Assembly (NCBI RefSeq): GCF_000423065.1 | Contig: NZ_AUHG01000011.1 | Coordinates: 1-64,000 of the forward strand | Length of the DNA: 64,000 nt | Source: Christiangramia echinicola DSM 19838 | GTDB taxonomy: Bacteria > Bacteroidota > Bacteroidia > Flavobacteriales > Flavobacteriaceae | Direction of reading: 5' to 3' | Shown here: positions 52,753 to 62,800 of the stretch, piece after piece | Numbering within the stretch: the first letter of the stretch is position 1 | Layout of the letters: each line of letters begins with the position of its first letter | Program-made: the position numbers and the translations under genes | The notes under the pieces: generated by a model | Database searches by the model: none | What the model saw: the letters and a program-made list of their open reading frames with translations, nothing else | Told to the model about the DNA's origin: nothing

Positions 52753-53428
52753 TATAGAACATGTCTTTTTTGACTTAGATCATACGCTTTGGGATTTTGA
52801 TAGAAATTCTGAACTGGCTTTCAAAGAGATTTTTGAAAAACAGAAAATAACCATAGACGTAGAAGATTTTCTTCAAGTTTATAAGCCTATTAATTTCAAA
52901 TACTGGGAGCTATACAGGAACAATTCAGTTTCAAAAGAAACGTTACGTTTTGGCCGATTAAAGGAAAGTTTTACTGCTTTAAAATTTGATACTTTGGATG
53001 CCACGATCAATCTGATCGCAGACGATTATATTGAATATTTACCCAAGAATAATCACCTTCTGGAAGGAGGAATGGAACTTTTAAATACTCTTAAAGATCA
53101 ATATAGGCTCCACATTATTACAAATGGGTTCGAAGAGGTTCAGCATAAAAAGATGAAAGGCTCCGGCATCCATGATTATTTTGAAACTATTACAACTTCT
53201 GAAGAAGCGGGGGTAAAAAAGCCTCATCCTCAGGTCTTTCAGGTAGCATTAAACAAGAGTGGGGCAGAAATTTCAAAATCTGTCATGATAGGTGATAATT
53301 TAGAGGCAGATATTATCGGTGCTCATCAATTTGGTCTGCGGGTAATTCATCTTAGTTCAAGTGAGCAAACGGTTCAGGATCAGTATCCTCAGGTTCAAAA
53401 GTTAAAAGAACTTCTAAATTATTTATAA
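52739..53428 (+). CDS. HAD-superfamily hydrolase, YjjG-type nucleotidase
   Basis: 229 aa HAD phosphatase. Motif I is FFDLDHTLWDF (catalytic Asp pair, residues ~11-14), motif II the Thr in IITNGF (~117), motif III the Lys in KKPHPQVF, and motif IV GDNLEADIIGA. The large helical cap after motif I and the DHTLWDF signature match the YjjG pyrimidine-nucleotidase group, which cleans up non-canonical nucleotides; substrate is inferred only. ATG 52739 lies inside the end of the deacetylase-like gene. Confidence 0.87.
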   Translation: MKLDNIEHVFFDLDHTLWDFDRNSELAFKEIFEKQKITIDVEDFLQVYKPINFKYWELYRNNSVSKETLRFGRLKESFTALKFDTLDATINLIADDYIEYLPKNNHLLEGGMELLNTLKDQYRLHIITNGFEEVQHKKMKGSGIHDYFETITTSEEAGVKKPHPQVFQVALNKSGAEISKSVMIGDNLEADIIGAHQFGLRVIHLSSSEQTVQDQYPQVQKLKELLNYL

Positions 53429-53470
53429 CAGGAGATAATAGGTATTTTCGTGCGTCAACAAATCTTTTAA

Positions 53471-54022
53471 TTGCGGAATTCCAGATACATAAAATTACTT
53501 TTTTCAGGGTTAATCTCCTGTGTTCTTTTTTCATCGTGTTTTAAGGATGTTGATTTCAGTCAGGCTGAAGATATCACTCTTGAACCAGACCTGGAGGTAG
53601 ATCTGCTGTTTTATCAACTTAATGAAACAGATTTTCTGGATTCCGAAACCAACGCATATACACCTGTTATTAGAGATACGGTTAGGCTGGAATTTCTGGA
53701 TGATGATTATATCCAGGATGGATTAATGTATGCCGCCCTGAGATTTAAGCATCAAAACAAATTTCCCTACCAGATAAATAGTAATATCAGATTTTTAGGC
53801 GAGAATGGTCGTAGCCAGTTTAATGTTGCTTATGTAATTCCTGAAGGTTCCGGTGCTGCTACATCTGTAATAGATACTACGCGAGTTCTAGACAGTAATG
53901 AAATTGAGAAATTGCGTAGATCTATACAAATGGTAGTGGAGTTGGAGGTTGTTGGAGCTGGTAAAGAGCTCGAAGGTGAACTAGATTTTATGTCGAAAGG
54001 GCTATTCAGGTTTGAATTTTAA
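53471..54022 (+). CDS. Hypothetical lipoprotein (TTG start)
   Basis: 183 aa, family not recognised. It must start at TTG 53471 because a TAA precedes it immediately in frame. The N-terminus is a lipoprotein signal with lipobox LFSSC (Cys23). The rest is acidic and beta-rich (DLEVDLLFYQLNETDF, MYAALRFKHQNKFPYQINSNI, EFLDDDYI). It lies 42 nt after the HAD gene, with a TATTTTCG element (53442-53449) between, so it may have its own promoter. It is followed 1 nt after its stop by a DUF5723-like barrel gene. Probably an envelope component partnered with the next two products. Confidence 0.72.
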   Translation: MRNSRYIKLLFSGLISCVLFSSCFKDVDFSQAEDITLEPDLEVDLLFYQLNETDFLDSETNAYTPVIRDTVRLEFLDDDYIQDGLMYAALRFKHQNKFPYQINSNIRFLGENGRSQFNVAYVIPEGSGAATSVIDTTRVLDSNEIEKLRRSIQMVVELEVVGAGKELEGELDFMSKGLFRFEF

Positions 54023-54023
54023 T

Positions 54024-55433
54024 ATGAGGAGATTTGCCCCAATTATATTTCTTCTTTTTTTCTTTTCTGGTTTTAGTCAGAACAGGCCATTGTTGTATAA
54101 TGTGGACGATCTGCCGCAGTCACTACTTCAAAATCCTGGAGCAAGAATAGATTTTACCAGACATATAGGGGTTCCTTTTCTTTCCCAGATTCATTTATCA
54201 GCGGGGTCTACCGGTGTTACTGCTTATGATATTTTTGCAGATGATGGAACTAACGTGAATCAACGGGTTAGCAATGTGATGCGCGAGATCACTTCAGGAG
54301 ATTATTTTTCGATCAATGAACAGCTGGAAATTCTTTCGTTTGGCTGGAAAATGGGGGCCAGGGGATACTTTTCAGCAGGAATATATCAGGAACTCGATGT
54401 GTTCGCATATTTCCCTAAAGATCCTGCACTTCTGGCTTTTGAGGGGAATGCGGATTATATAGGTCAGGATTTTAAGTTTTCTGATGCTAACTTTATGGGA
54501 GAGGTGCTTACCGTCTATCATGCTGGATTTAATTATAAAGTAGATGCGAAATTGACGGTAGGTGGAAGATTCAAATTATATTCAGGTATTTTCAATGCAG
54601 AAAGCACAGGTAATGATGGTTTTTTTAGAACAGTCGAAACTCCAGGAGGGCCTAACTTTTATTTGCATGAAGTAAGAGGGCTAGATGTTACTGTGAATAC
54701 TTCTGGATATGCTTCTTTAAAGGAAGAAGAAGATATGACTGTAGATAAGGCAGTGGCCGAATTACTGAGTCGCTCCTTTTTTGGTCAGAACGGCGGCCTT
54801 GGAGTGGATCTGGGTTTTAATTATCGCGTTACCGATCAGTTTTCAATAAATGCCTCTATACAGGATCTTGGCTTGATGTTTCATCAAAAAGATGTTGAGA
54901 ACTATAATTATTTTGGATCGTTTCAAACCAATGGATTAGAGCCTTTGTTTCCCGAGTTGGATGGTAATGAACCAACAATTCCATATTGGGAGATCTTTGA
55001 GGAGCGGGTAGATCGAAATTTACAGGAGGAGACCACTAATAATACGTATACTACCTGGCGACCTTTAAAGTATAATGCATCTTTTCAATTTGGAACTGGA
55101 AAGTCTATACTGCCCTGTGATTATCTATTGAGTAAGAAGCCAAGATTTATGAATTTATTCGGCATGATTATTTCTGGCGTTAACCGGCCAAAGGGTCCTA
55201 CATATGGAGTTACGGCCTACTGGGATAGAAAAGTGACCGATAATCTAAGATTCAGGCTGGCATACGCCGTAGATGAGTTTACTCTCACCAAACTTGGATT
55301 TATGATGTCTTCAAGATTTAAAAATTTTAATATCTATCTTGCAGCAAACGATATTATTGGTTATACTAATTTAGCAAAAGCTAACAGTGCGTCCCTGCAA
55401 TTGGGGATGCAGTTTATTTTTAAAGATCTATGA
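54024..55433 (+). CDS. DUF5723-like outer-membrane beta-barrel protein
   Basis: 469 aa from ATG 54024 (MRRFAPIIFLLFFFSGFSQ signal peptide). The first mature residues NRPLLYNVDDLPQSLLQNPG, then GVPFLSQIHLSAGSTGV, follow the DUF5723 pattern. The rest alternates short aromatic strands and Gly/Asn loops as in outer-membrane barrels, ending ANSASLQLGMQFIFKDL. The family's function is unknown. It starts one base after the lipoprotein gene and overlaps the next gene by 4 nt (ATGA), so the three are surely co-translated. Confidence 0.72.
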   Translation: MRRFAPIIFLLFFFSGFSQNRPLLYNVDDLPQSLLQNPGARIDFTRHIGVPFLSQIHLSAGSTGVTAYDIFADDGTNVNQRVSNVMREITSGDYFSINEQLEILSFGWKMGARGYFSAGIYQELDVFAYFPKDPALLAFEGNADYIGQDFKFSDANFMGEVLTVYHAGFNYKVDAKLTVGGRFKLYSGIFNAESTGNDGFFRTVETPGGPNFYLHEVRGLDVTVNTSGYASLKEEEDMTVDKAVAELLSRSFFGQNGGLGVDLGFNYRVTDQFSINASIQDLGLMFHQKDVENYNYFGSFQTNGLEPLFPELDGNEPTIPYWEIFEERVDRNLQEETTNNTYTTWRPLKYNASFQFGTGKSILPCDYLLSKKPRFMNLFGMIISGVNRPKGPTYGVTAYWDRKVTDNLRFRLAYAVDEFTLTKLGFMMSSRFKNFNIYLAANDIIGYTNLAKANSASLQLGMQFIFKDL

Positions 55434-56266
55434 AAAAATTACTAACAACACTATTTATTTTTGGAGGAATTTTAATGTCTTCCGCACAGAATATTAATGA
55501 ATATAAATATGTTTTAATTCCTGAAAGCTTTGAGTTTGCAGGTGAAGTAAATGAATATCAGTTAAATTCACTTCTTAAATTTCTCTTTGAGCAGGAGGGC
55601 TACAACACTTTAATGCAGTCTGAACAAAAACCTCAGGATCTCAATATGAATGGGTGTTTAGGTTTAAAATCTAATGTGAAGAATAATTCAGGGTTATTTG
55701 TGACAAAACTAGTAGTTGAGCTGAAGGACTGCAACGGGGATGTTGTCTTTAAAAGTAAAGAGGGGAGAAGCAGGGAGAAAGAATACAAGCTTGCCTATCA
55801 TGAAGCTTTGAGGGATGCCTTCACCAGCATTGAAGAATTAAATTATAAATATGATCCATCTTCAAGGAAAATGCAAAATGAATCTGCAGAGGGTGTTTCT
55901 GAGGAAGTAATTGCACCTGTAGTTGCTCAGGCTAAAAAAGTAGAAAGTACTGTGAAGACAGTTGCTGAAAATGTAGTTGAAGAAGTGACCTCACTTCCAA
56001 AAGCTAATGATTCTATTAAAAGTTATGCCTACGAAGGGAAAAAATTTATTTTAAAAGAGTCTTCTGAAGGCTATAATTTATTTCAGGATGGATCTACAGA
56101 GCCTATCGCCATTCTTATAGAAACTGAAGGAGGAAGTAATTTTATATACAATTCGTTAACTAAACAAGGGGTGGGATATTTTGATGCCAATAAAGACCTG
56201 GTAGTCGAGTATTTTGATCGACAGAAAAATAAGAAGGTAACCTTGAAATATATACTGCAGGACTAA
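55430..56266 (+). CDS. Hypothetical exported protein
   Basis: 278 aa with a signal peptide (MKKLLTTLFIFGGILMSSAQ). No family recognised. The N-terminal domain (~21-135: YKYVLIPESFEF, YQLNSLLKFLFEQEGYNTL, LVVELKDCNGDVVFKSKEG) looks like a compact alpha+beta unit. A Val/Ala/Glu-rich linker (~155-190) leads to a C-terminal beta domain (SYAYEGKKFILKESSEGYNLF to VTLKYILQD). Third gene of the lipoprotein/barrel/exported-protein set; its last 4 nt overlap the convergent rarA stop. Confidence 0.7.
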   Translation: MKKLLTTLFIFGGILMSSAQNINEYKYVLIPESFEFAGEVNEYQLNSLLKFLFEQEGYNTLMQSEQKPQDLNMNGCLGLKSNVKNNSGLFVTKLVVELKDCNGDVVFKSKEGRSREKEYKLAYHEALRDAFTSIEELNYKYDPSSRKMQNESAEGVSEEVIAPVVAQAKKVESTVKTVAENVVEEVTSLPKANDSIKSYAYEGKKFILKESSEGYNLFQDGSTEPIAILIETEGGSNFIYNSLTKQGVGYFDANKDLVVEYFDRQKNKKVTLKYILQD

Positions 56267-57537
56267 TATCCATATTTATTTTTCCATCGTTTTTTCAGGA
56301 ATTCACGCTGTGCATTTTCCCTTTGGTTATTTCCGGGTTGATAGAGTGTAGTGTTCTTAATCTCTTCTGGCAAAAACTCAGAAGCTACGAAATTGCCTTG
56401 ATGATTATGAGCGTACTTATAATCCTGTCCGTATCCAATATCCTTCATCAATTTAGTAGGAGCATTTCGAATTGATAGTGGAACAGAAAGATTCCCTGTT
56501 TTCTTTACAAGTCGTTGCGCTTCATTTATAGCCATATAAGAGGCGTTGCTCTTAGGAGAGGTTGCGAGGTAAGTGACACACTGGCTTAATATTATTCTCG
56601 CTTCAGGATAGCCAATAGTATTTACTGCCTGGAATGAATTATTTGCGATCACGAGAGCAGTGGGGTTCGCATTTCCAATATCTTCACTGGCAAGTATAAG
56701 AAGTCTCCTGGCGATGAATTTTACATCTTCGCCACCTTCGATCATTCTGGCTAGCCAATAAACTGCCGCATTTGGGTCACTTCCACGAATAGATTTAATA
56801 AATGCAGAAATGATATCATAATGCTGTTCTCCGGTTTTGTCATAAAGAACTGTATTTTGCTGAACCTTCGATAAAACAAGTTCATTTGTGATCTCAACGT
56901 TTTTTTCTGCTGAGGTCACTAAAAGTTCAAATATATTCAGGAGTTTCCTGGCATCTCCGCCACTTAATCTAAGCAACGCCTCAGTTTCAGTAAGCTTTAC
57001 ATTTTTAGAAGCAATTACCTTATCTTCTTTCATTGCTCTATTTAGCAGTGCAACCAGATCGTCCTTAGAGAAAGGTTTCAATATATAAACCTGGCATCTG
57101 GAGAGTAAAGCAGAAATGACTTCGAAACTTGGATTTTCGGTGGTGGCACCAATTAGCGTTACCCAGCCTTTTTCTACAGCTCCTAATAAGGAATCTTGCT
57201 GAGATTTACTAAATCTATGGATCTCATCTATGAATAAAATAGGGCTTTTAGTGGTGAATAATCCTTCGCTCTTTTTCGCTTTTTCTATAACTTCTCTAAC
57301 ATCCTTTACTCCGCTACTAATTGCACTTAATGTAAAAAAAGGCCTTTCAGATTCAGAAGCAATAATATTAGCTAAAGTGGTCTTTCCAACTCCGGGCGGG
57401 CCCCAGAATATCATAGAAGGGATGATGCCTTGCTTAATTTGCTGTCTTAAAGCACCGTTTTCACCAATCAGGTGTGACTGACTCAGGTAGTCGTTTAAAG
57501 TTTTTGGTCTTAGTCTCTCAGCAAGAGGTTGATTCAT
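56263..57537 (-). CDS. rarA: Replication-associated recombination protein A (RarA/MgsA AAA ATPase)
   Basis: 424-aa clamp-loader-like AAA ATPase acting at stalled forks. Walker A GPPGVGKTTLANI (about residues 46-58), Walker B ILFIDEIHRFSKSQQD, sensor GATTENPSFEV, arginine-finger region LLSRCQVYIL, then the tetramerisation domain (RGSDPNAAVYWLARMIEGGEDVKFIARRL). C-terminal QGNFVASEFLPEEI is also typical. Start ATG 57537. It converges with the exported-protein gene (4-nt overlap of ends) and is divergent from the rhomboid gene. Confidence 0.95.
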   Translation of the reverse strand: MNQPLAERLRPKTLNDYLSQSHLIGENGALRQQIKQGIIPSMIFWGPPGVGKTTLANIIASESERPFFTLSAISSGVKDVREVIEKAKKSEGLFTTKSPILFIDEIHRFSKSQQDSLLGAVEKGWVTLIGATTENPSFEVISALLSRCQVYILKPFSKDDLVALLNRAMKEDKVIASKNVKLTETEALLRLSGGDARKLLNIFELLVTSAEKNVEITNELVLSKVQQNTVLYDKTGEQHYDIISAFIKSIRGSDPNAAVYWLARMIEGGEDVKFIARRLLILASEDIGNANPTALVIANNSFQAVNTIGYPEARIILSQCVTYLATSPKSNASYMAINEAQRLVKKTGNLSVPLSIRNAPTKLMKDIGYGQDYKYAHNHQGNFVASEFLPEEIKNTTLYQPGNNQRENAQREFLKKRWKNKYGY

Positions 57538-57616
57538 GGTAATTGGTTATGTGACAGATTTACATCCTGAAAAGTTTGGATGGTTTTTTGTAATATTAAT
57601 TAAAATTGAAGAAAAC

Positions 57617-58363
57617 TTGAAAGCATCTACTCCTTTTGTTTTTACCAGTGGAACTATTGGATATCCATTGCTGTTTGTGTTATTGATCTGGATCGTTTTC
57701 TGGATAGAAGTCCGTTTTGGAGTGAGCTTTAATACTTATGGCGTAAGGCCGGGTGAAATTGTAGGTTTAAGGGGAATTCTATTTTCTCCATTTATACATT
57801 CAGATATTGAACATTTATTTAATAACACTATTCCATTATTCATATTATCACTAGCTCTATTTTATTTCTATAGGCCAATAAGCTGGAAAGTGCTCCTCAT
57901 TGGTCTCCTCGCTTCAGGATTACTTACATGGCTAATTGGCAGACCTTCGAATCACATTGGTGCTAGTGGGATTATTTATGTGCTGGCAACCTTTCTATTC
58001 TTTAAGGGGATCTTTTCTAAGCATTACCGTCTGGTGGCTCTATCCTTAATTGTGGTGTTTATATATGGTGGTCTTGTGTGGTATGTAACACCAATAGATC
58101 CTACCATCTCCTGGGAGGGGCATTTATCAGGTCTCCTTAGCGGATTTGGACTCTCACTCATATTTAAAAGAAATATTGCTGAACCACCCAAGTATCAATG
58201 GGAGCAACCTGATTATTCTGAAGAAGATGATCCTTTTATGAAGCACTTTGATGAAAATGGGAATTTTATCGAGAAGTTGCCTGATGAGCAGGAGGAAGGT
58301 TCTGAAGAGTCGCCATATAATTATATTTATAAGGAAGGTTCAAAGAGGAATGAGAATACTTGA
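57617..58363 (+). CDS. Rhomboid-family intramembrane serine protease (probable TTG start)
   Basis: 248 aa from TTG 57617; the ATG at 57536 (275 aa) would overlap the rarA start and add a non-conserved leader. Six or so helices. Catalytic Ser in HIGASGIIY (GxSG) and catalytic His in WEGHLSGLLSGFG form the rhomboid dyad; SDIEHLFNNTIPL supplies the oxyanion-region His/Asn. An acidic cytosolic tail follows (~200-248). Likely cleaves membrane proteins; no substrate can be inferred. A separate terminator follows. Confidence 0.85.
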   Translation: MKASTPFVFTSGTIGYPLLFVLLIWIVFWIEVRFGVSFNTYGVRPGEIVGLRGILFSPFIHSDIEHLFNNTIPLFILSLALFYFYRPISWKVLLIGLLASGLLTWLIGRPSNHIGASGIIYVLATFLFFKGIFSKHYRLVALSLIVVFIYGGLVWYVTPIDPTISWEGHLSGLLSGFGLSLIFKRNIAEPPKYQWEQPDYSEEDDPFMKHFDENGNFIEKLPDEQEEGSEESPYNYIYKEGSKRNENT

Positions 58364-58399
58364 TCCTGGAAAATACTGGATTCATTAATAAGGCTAAAG

Positions 58400-58428
58400 A
58401 AAAAAAACCACCCGAAGGTGGTTTTCTA
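58400..58428. terminator. Bidirectional intrinsic terminator
   Basis: AAAACCACC (58404-58412) / GGTGGTTTT (58417-58425) with a CGAA tetraloop, between the convergent rhomboid and SusD-like genes; A-rich 5' and T-rich 3' flanks. Confidence 0.85.
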
Positions 58429-58442
58429 GAATTTGGCTAATT

Positions 58443-59816
58443 CTAATTATTTGGGAAAGCCCAGATATCATCATCTAATAAATGTCCTCCTTGTGCCTGG
58501 ATTGCAGCATTATAGTTTTCCAAATTGGCCTGACGTTCAGAAATTGGATATAGAAATCTTCTTGGAACGATGCCGGATGGATTCACATTTGGAACCGCAT
58601 CGGGACTAGGTGTTAATTCGGGATATCCGGTTCTTCTGAAGTCTACCCATGACTCCAGGGGTGCATTTCCATATAGGGCCACCCATTTCTCATTGATAAT
58701 AGTTTGGATCTTCTCATCTTCAGATCCAGATAAGGACAATGCGTCCACGTAGGAGCTAATTTCACTTCCTTCTACCCCAATGTACTCCATATTGGCTGTA
58801 ACCGCTTCTGTAAGGGCATCCAGTGCATCAGCATCAGAGCCACCGGTTCTTACGATTGCTTCAGCTTCAATAAACTTAACTTCCCAATAGGAGATTAAAG
58901 GAGTAGGAGAGTCGGCCTGACCCCAGAATAAGCCTTCAACTCCAGCGAAATTTACTTCGTCTGTAGTGTAAAAGGGTAGTCTTGGGTCGTTTTGACTCTT
59001 CATCTCGTCAACAAGTACCTGAGAAATACCTAGTGTACTTGGTCTGTCATTATCAAAGAGAAACCATGGATTGGCATTCTGAGCCGGAGTGCTATATACA
59101 AAATCCGGCTGTTCTGTAGTGCTTGAAAATGCCTGTTGGATTTCGGTTAAAGCATTCTGTGCCGCAGTAGTTCCGTTAATAGAGGTGAGATGTAGGTAAT
59201 AACGAGCCTTTAAGGCATGGGCTACACCTTCCCAATCTATATCATCAGTGCTTCCAGCACCAGCGAATTCTCCAATTCCTGCAGCAACACCTTCATCAAT
59301 AGCCTCGGTTAGTAATGATTGAATTTCCATGTAAACAGACTCCTGTGTATCATATGTTGGGTTCAAATTTCCCTGATCTCCTACAAATGCATCTGAATAT
59401 GGAATGTCACCCCAGGCACTCGTGGCTACGCCAAGGTTTGCCGCCATATATAATTTGGCCAAAGCGCTGATTTCTCCTTCATTATTCTGAATAATTACAT
59501 AGGCATCTTTCATTGATCCTGCGCCATACAGGCCAAAATCCCAGAGGTCATCTGAATCACTTTCACCTATATTATACTGGTCATAAGCAATTTGCTGTGC
59601 GTCTAAACCGTCAAAATGTTGAATTATTATTCCGGCTATTCTGCCGCCAAGAGCAACAGAATTTCTATGAGTCTGAGCGATCATCCCGGGGTATATTGCA
59701 CCCGCGTTTACTGATTCTGCTGAGGGGTTATCCGGGTCAATATTAGCATCGGTAATTTCACAAGATGTAGAAAAACCGATCAATGCTATCCAGATAAATA
59801 TTTTTATAGTTTTCAT
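58443..59816 (-). CDS. SusD/RagB-family outer-membrane lipoprotein
   Basis: 457 aa, surface-exposed lipoprotein that caps a SusC-type channel and binds the nutrient. Lipobox FSTSC (Cys19). The mature part has DPDNPSAESVNAGAIYPGM near the N-terminus, a helical TPR-like body (LAKLYMAANLGVATSAWGDIPYSDAF, ALKARYYLHLTSI) and a late ESWVDFRRTGYPEL and PRRFLYPISERQANLENY. These resemble the SusD-like_2 nutrient-binding subgroup. It follows the susC-like gene by 6 nt. No glycoside hydrolase or protease lies next to the pair, so the substrate is open. Confidence 0.92.
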   Translation of the reverse strand: MKTIKIFIWIALIGFSTSCEITDANIDPDNPSAESVNAGAIYPGMIAQTHRNSVALGGRIAGIIIQHFDGLDAQQIAYDQYNIGESDSDDLWDFGLYGAGSMKDAYVIIQNNEGEISALAKLYMAANLGVATSAWGDIPYSDAFVGDQGNLNPTYDTQESVYMEIQSLLTEAIDEGVAAGIGEFAGAGSTDDIDWEGVAHALKARYYLHLTSINGTTAAQNALTEIQQAFSSTTEQPDFVYSTPAQNANPWFLFDNDRPSTLGISQVLVDEMKSQNDPRLPFYTTDEVNFAGVEGLFWGQADSPTPLISYWEVKFIEAEAIVRTGGSDADALDALTEAVTANMEYIGVEGSEISSYVDALSLSGSEDEKIQTIINEKWVALYGNAPLESWVDFRRTGYPELTPSPDAVPNVNPSGIVPRRFLYPISERQANLENYNAAIQAQGGHLLDDDIWAFPNN

Positions 59817-59822
59817 ATTTTC

Positions 59823-62800
59823 CTAAAAATTTAATTGAACGTTTAAACCGTAACTTTTTGTATTGGGCTGGTTAAAATAATCCAGTCCCAATCCGTTACT
59901 ATCTCCTGTAAGGTTTGTCTCAGGGTCTACTCCGGGATAATCTGTCTCTACCCATAAGTTTCTTCCAAATGCTGAAAATGATATACCATCTATAAATGTA
60001 TTTTCCAGAAATTTATCGGGAAGGGAGTAACTTAAGGTCACTTCTCTAAGTCTTACCCATGAACCGTCATAAACATTGCCTTCGTCTACGTCACCAAAAC
60101 CATATCTTCTCCAGTAATTATTATTTTCACTAATTGTTGGATCTGAATAAGGTACTACTTGAGTATTTGGTTGCCCCGTGGATTGTACAACTCCTTCAAA
60201 AACGGTAGTTTGATCTCTTAATAAAGTTTCCTCAGAAACCCCGAAGTAATCCAGAATACCGCATGATCCACACCAGATATCACCACCCTGACGAATATCA
60301 AAAAGGAATGATAATCCTATATTTTTATATTGAATCTGGCTGCTAATACCAGCAAGCCAGTCTGGGATAGGATCACCTATTACACCATCTGTATCTGCCA
60401 ATAGTGGATAGCCATCATCATCAATTAAAACCTGGCCTGCATCATTTCTGGCATATCTTCCCCCGAACAACGCACCATAAGACTCGCCGACTACTGCACG
60501 TGAACTTGTTCCAGAGAAACCATTTAGAGTTACAGATTCTACACCTTCAACCAGTTCTTCAACTATGTTTTCATAGGTAGTCCAGTTTGCACTAATGCTC
60601 CATTCAAAATCCTCTGTTCTAATGGGTGTTCCGCTTAAACTTACCTCGTAACCTGTATTGGTTACCAGACCTACGTTAGCATACCTGTCTACAAAGCCTG
60701 AAGAGGGTGCTGCATCTACAAAAATGATCTGATCTTCTGTCTCTTTATCATAATAGGCGAAATCAAATTTGAGCCTGCTTTCTAGCATGGATAACTCGAT
60801 TCCCACCTCAAATTCAGTCGTTTTTTCTGGTGTAAGAGTCGGATTTCCCGCTCTCGATGATCTTTCAAATGAGGTGGCATCATAAGCTGGAAAGGTCACA
60901 CTTTGAATGAAACCGTCACCGCTTACAGATGTACCTCCAAAATTGGTGATAGTAGCATATACTGGTGCGTCATTACCTGCGCTACCCCATGCCCCACGTA
61001 ACTTACCGTAATTAAGGAAATTGCTATCCATGAGTTCAGTAAATACGAAACTACCTCCAAGAGAATATGATTGGAAAGTGTTGTCGTTTACAGGAAGAGT
61101 CGAAGACCAGTCATTTCTAAATGACGGAGTTAAGAAAAGCATATTATCATAGCTTAAAGTCGCCGTAGCGAAAACACCAATAAGTTCTCTTCTTGTAGAA
61201 AGTTCCTGAGCCTGCGTCGTGCTTACATTTGAAAGATTAAAGAATCCCGGAATGGTCATTCCGTCACCAATTACGGTTTGTCGGTTAGTTTTGTTGTAAT
61301 ATCCGTCATAACCAACATTGGCGTCGACTCCGAAGGTATCTGAAAAGTTGTAAACTGCGTTGAAAATACCACTCCAGTTTACATCCTGGTTAGAGATGAC
61401 GTCGTTAATAACGCGTCCATTACCAAAAGATGCATCAAGAATGTCGAATCCAATTTTTCTCGTATCTGTATATCTGTCGATAGAACCTGAAGTTTTAAAA
61501 CTTAACCAATCTGTGATATCATAAGTCAAACCTAGTTTTCCAATTGTCCTGTTTACATCATCCAGATTAGCATTTCTTGCTACTGCAAAGTATGGGCTAT
61601 TATAAATACCATCTCTATAGCTTCTATGCCCGGGTAGCTCAGCGCCTGGTATATCGTAGAAATAGGAGGCTGGATCATCTGCTGCAGCCTGACCTTCTTT
61701 ACCATTCCCCATGTCGAATGTAGGGGCATTACGAAGGAGACCGAGCATTACACCTGAAATATTGGAACCTCTCTGAACTCTATTACCACCAGAATTAGTA
61801 TACTGAGCAGAACCGTCTAAAGTTAAGTTCTCGGTCAAGTCAGCTCTTAAGTCTACCCTGAATGTTTTTCTCTCAAATACCTCATTTGGAGATATACCTT
61901 GCTGATTTAATTTTCCTATCGATGCCCGGTAATTCACTTTCTCACTTCCTCCGCTAATTCCAATACTTAAATCTGTAGTCTGCCCGGTTTTAAAGAAACT
62001 ATAGCGGTCGTAAGCCTGAGCAGGCATTCCGTTTCCGGTTCCTGCTGGTACAAGTCTTCCGTTTCTGTCAAATGGATAGTCTGTGGCTCCATCAAATTCC
62101 AGGTCAGATAGTAATGGCCCCCAGGAGTCACCCTCGAAAGTTTCCGGACCTTGATATTGTAGAGCACCTTCAAAGTGCCTACCCTGAGCATACAGTTCTT
62201 GAGTTTCCGGTACCTTATTATATTCTGCAAAGGACAGTGTTGAATTTATAGATACCCTGGTTTTACCAGCCTTACCCTTTTTCGTTGTGATTAGTACAAC
62301 TCCGTTGGCAGCACGTAAACCATATAGGGTTTGGGCTGCTATACCTTTAAGAATTGAGATAGAAGCGATATCATTTGAGTTAATATCTATAGCCCTGTTT
62401 GAAAAATCACTACCTCCTAAACTGGAATTATTATTAGTTTGTGTTGGATCTTCTGAAAAAGAAGAGTTGTCAATAGGCACACCATCCACCACAAATAAAG
62501 GTGAATTTGATCTGGTTATCGACGTATTACCTCTTACTCTAATATTTGCAGAAGCTCCTACGGAACCTGAAGATGAGGTAACCTGCACACCTGAAGCTTT
62601 GGAGCTTAAGGCAGAAACCAAGTTTGTTTCCCTCGATTTCTGTACATCGTCTGCCTCTACTGATTCTAAAGCATAGCTAAGGGATCGCGGTTTTGCACGG
62701 ATTCCCTGTGCAGTTACTACAACTTCTTCAAGTTCAGCGGAGTCTGCACCAAGTTTAACATCAATAGTAGTTTGATTTCCTACTGTGATTTCCTGAGTTT

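Noticed and set aside
57536-57616. ATG start for the rhomboid gene
   Set aside because: It overlaps the divergent rarA start codon and leaves no room for a promoter. Rhomboid-like sequence begins near TTG 57617. The longer form cannot be fully excluded.
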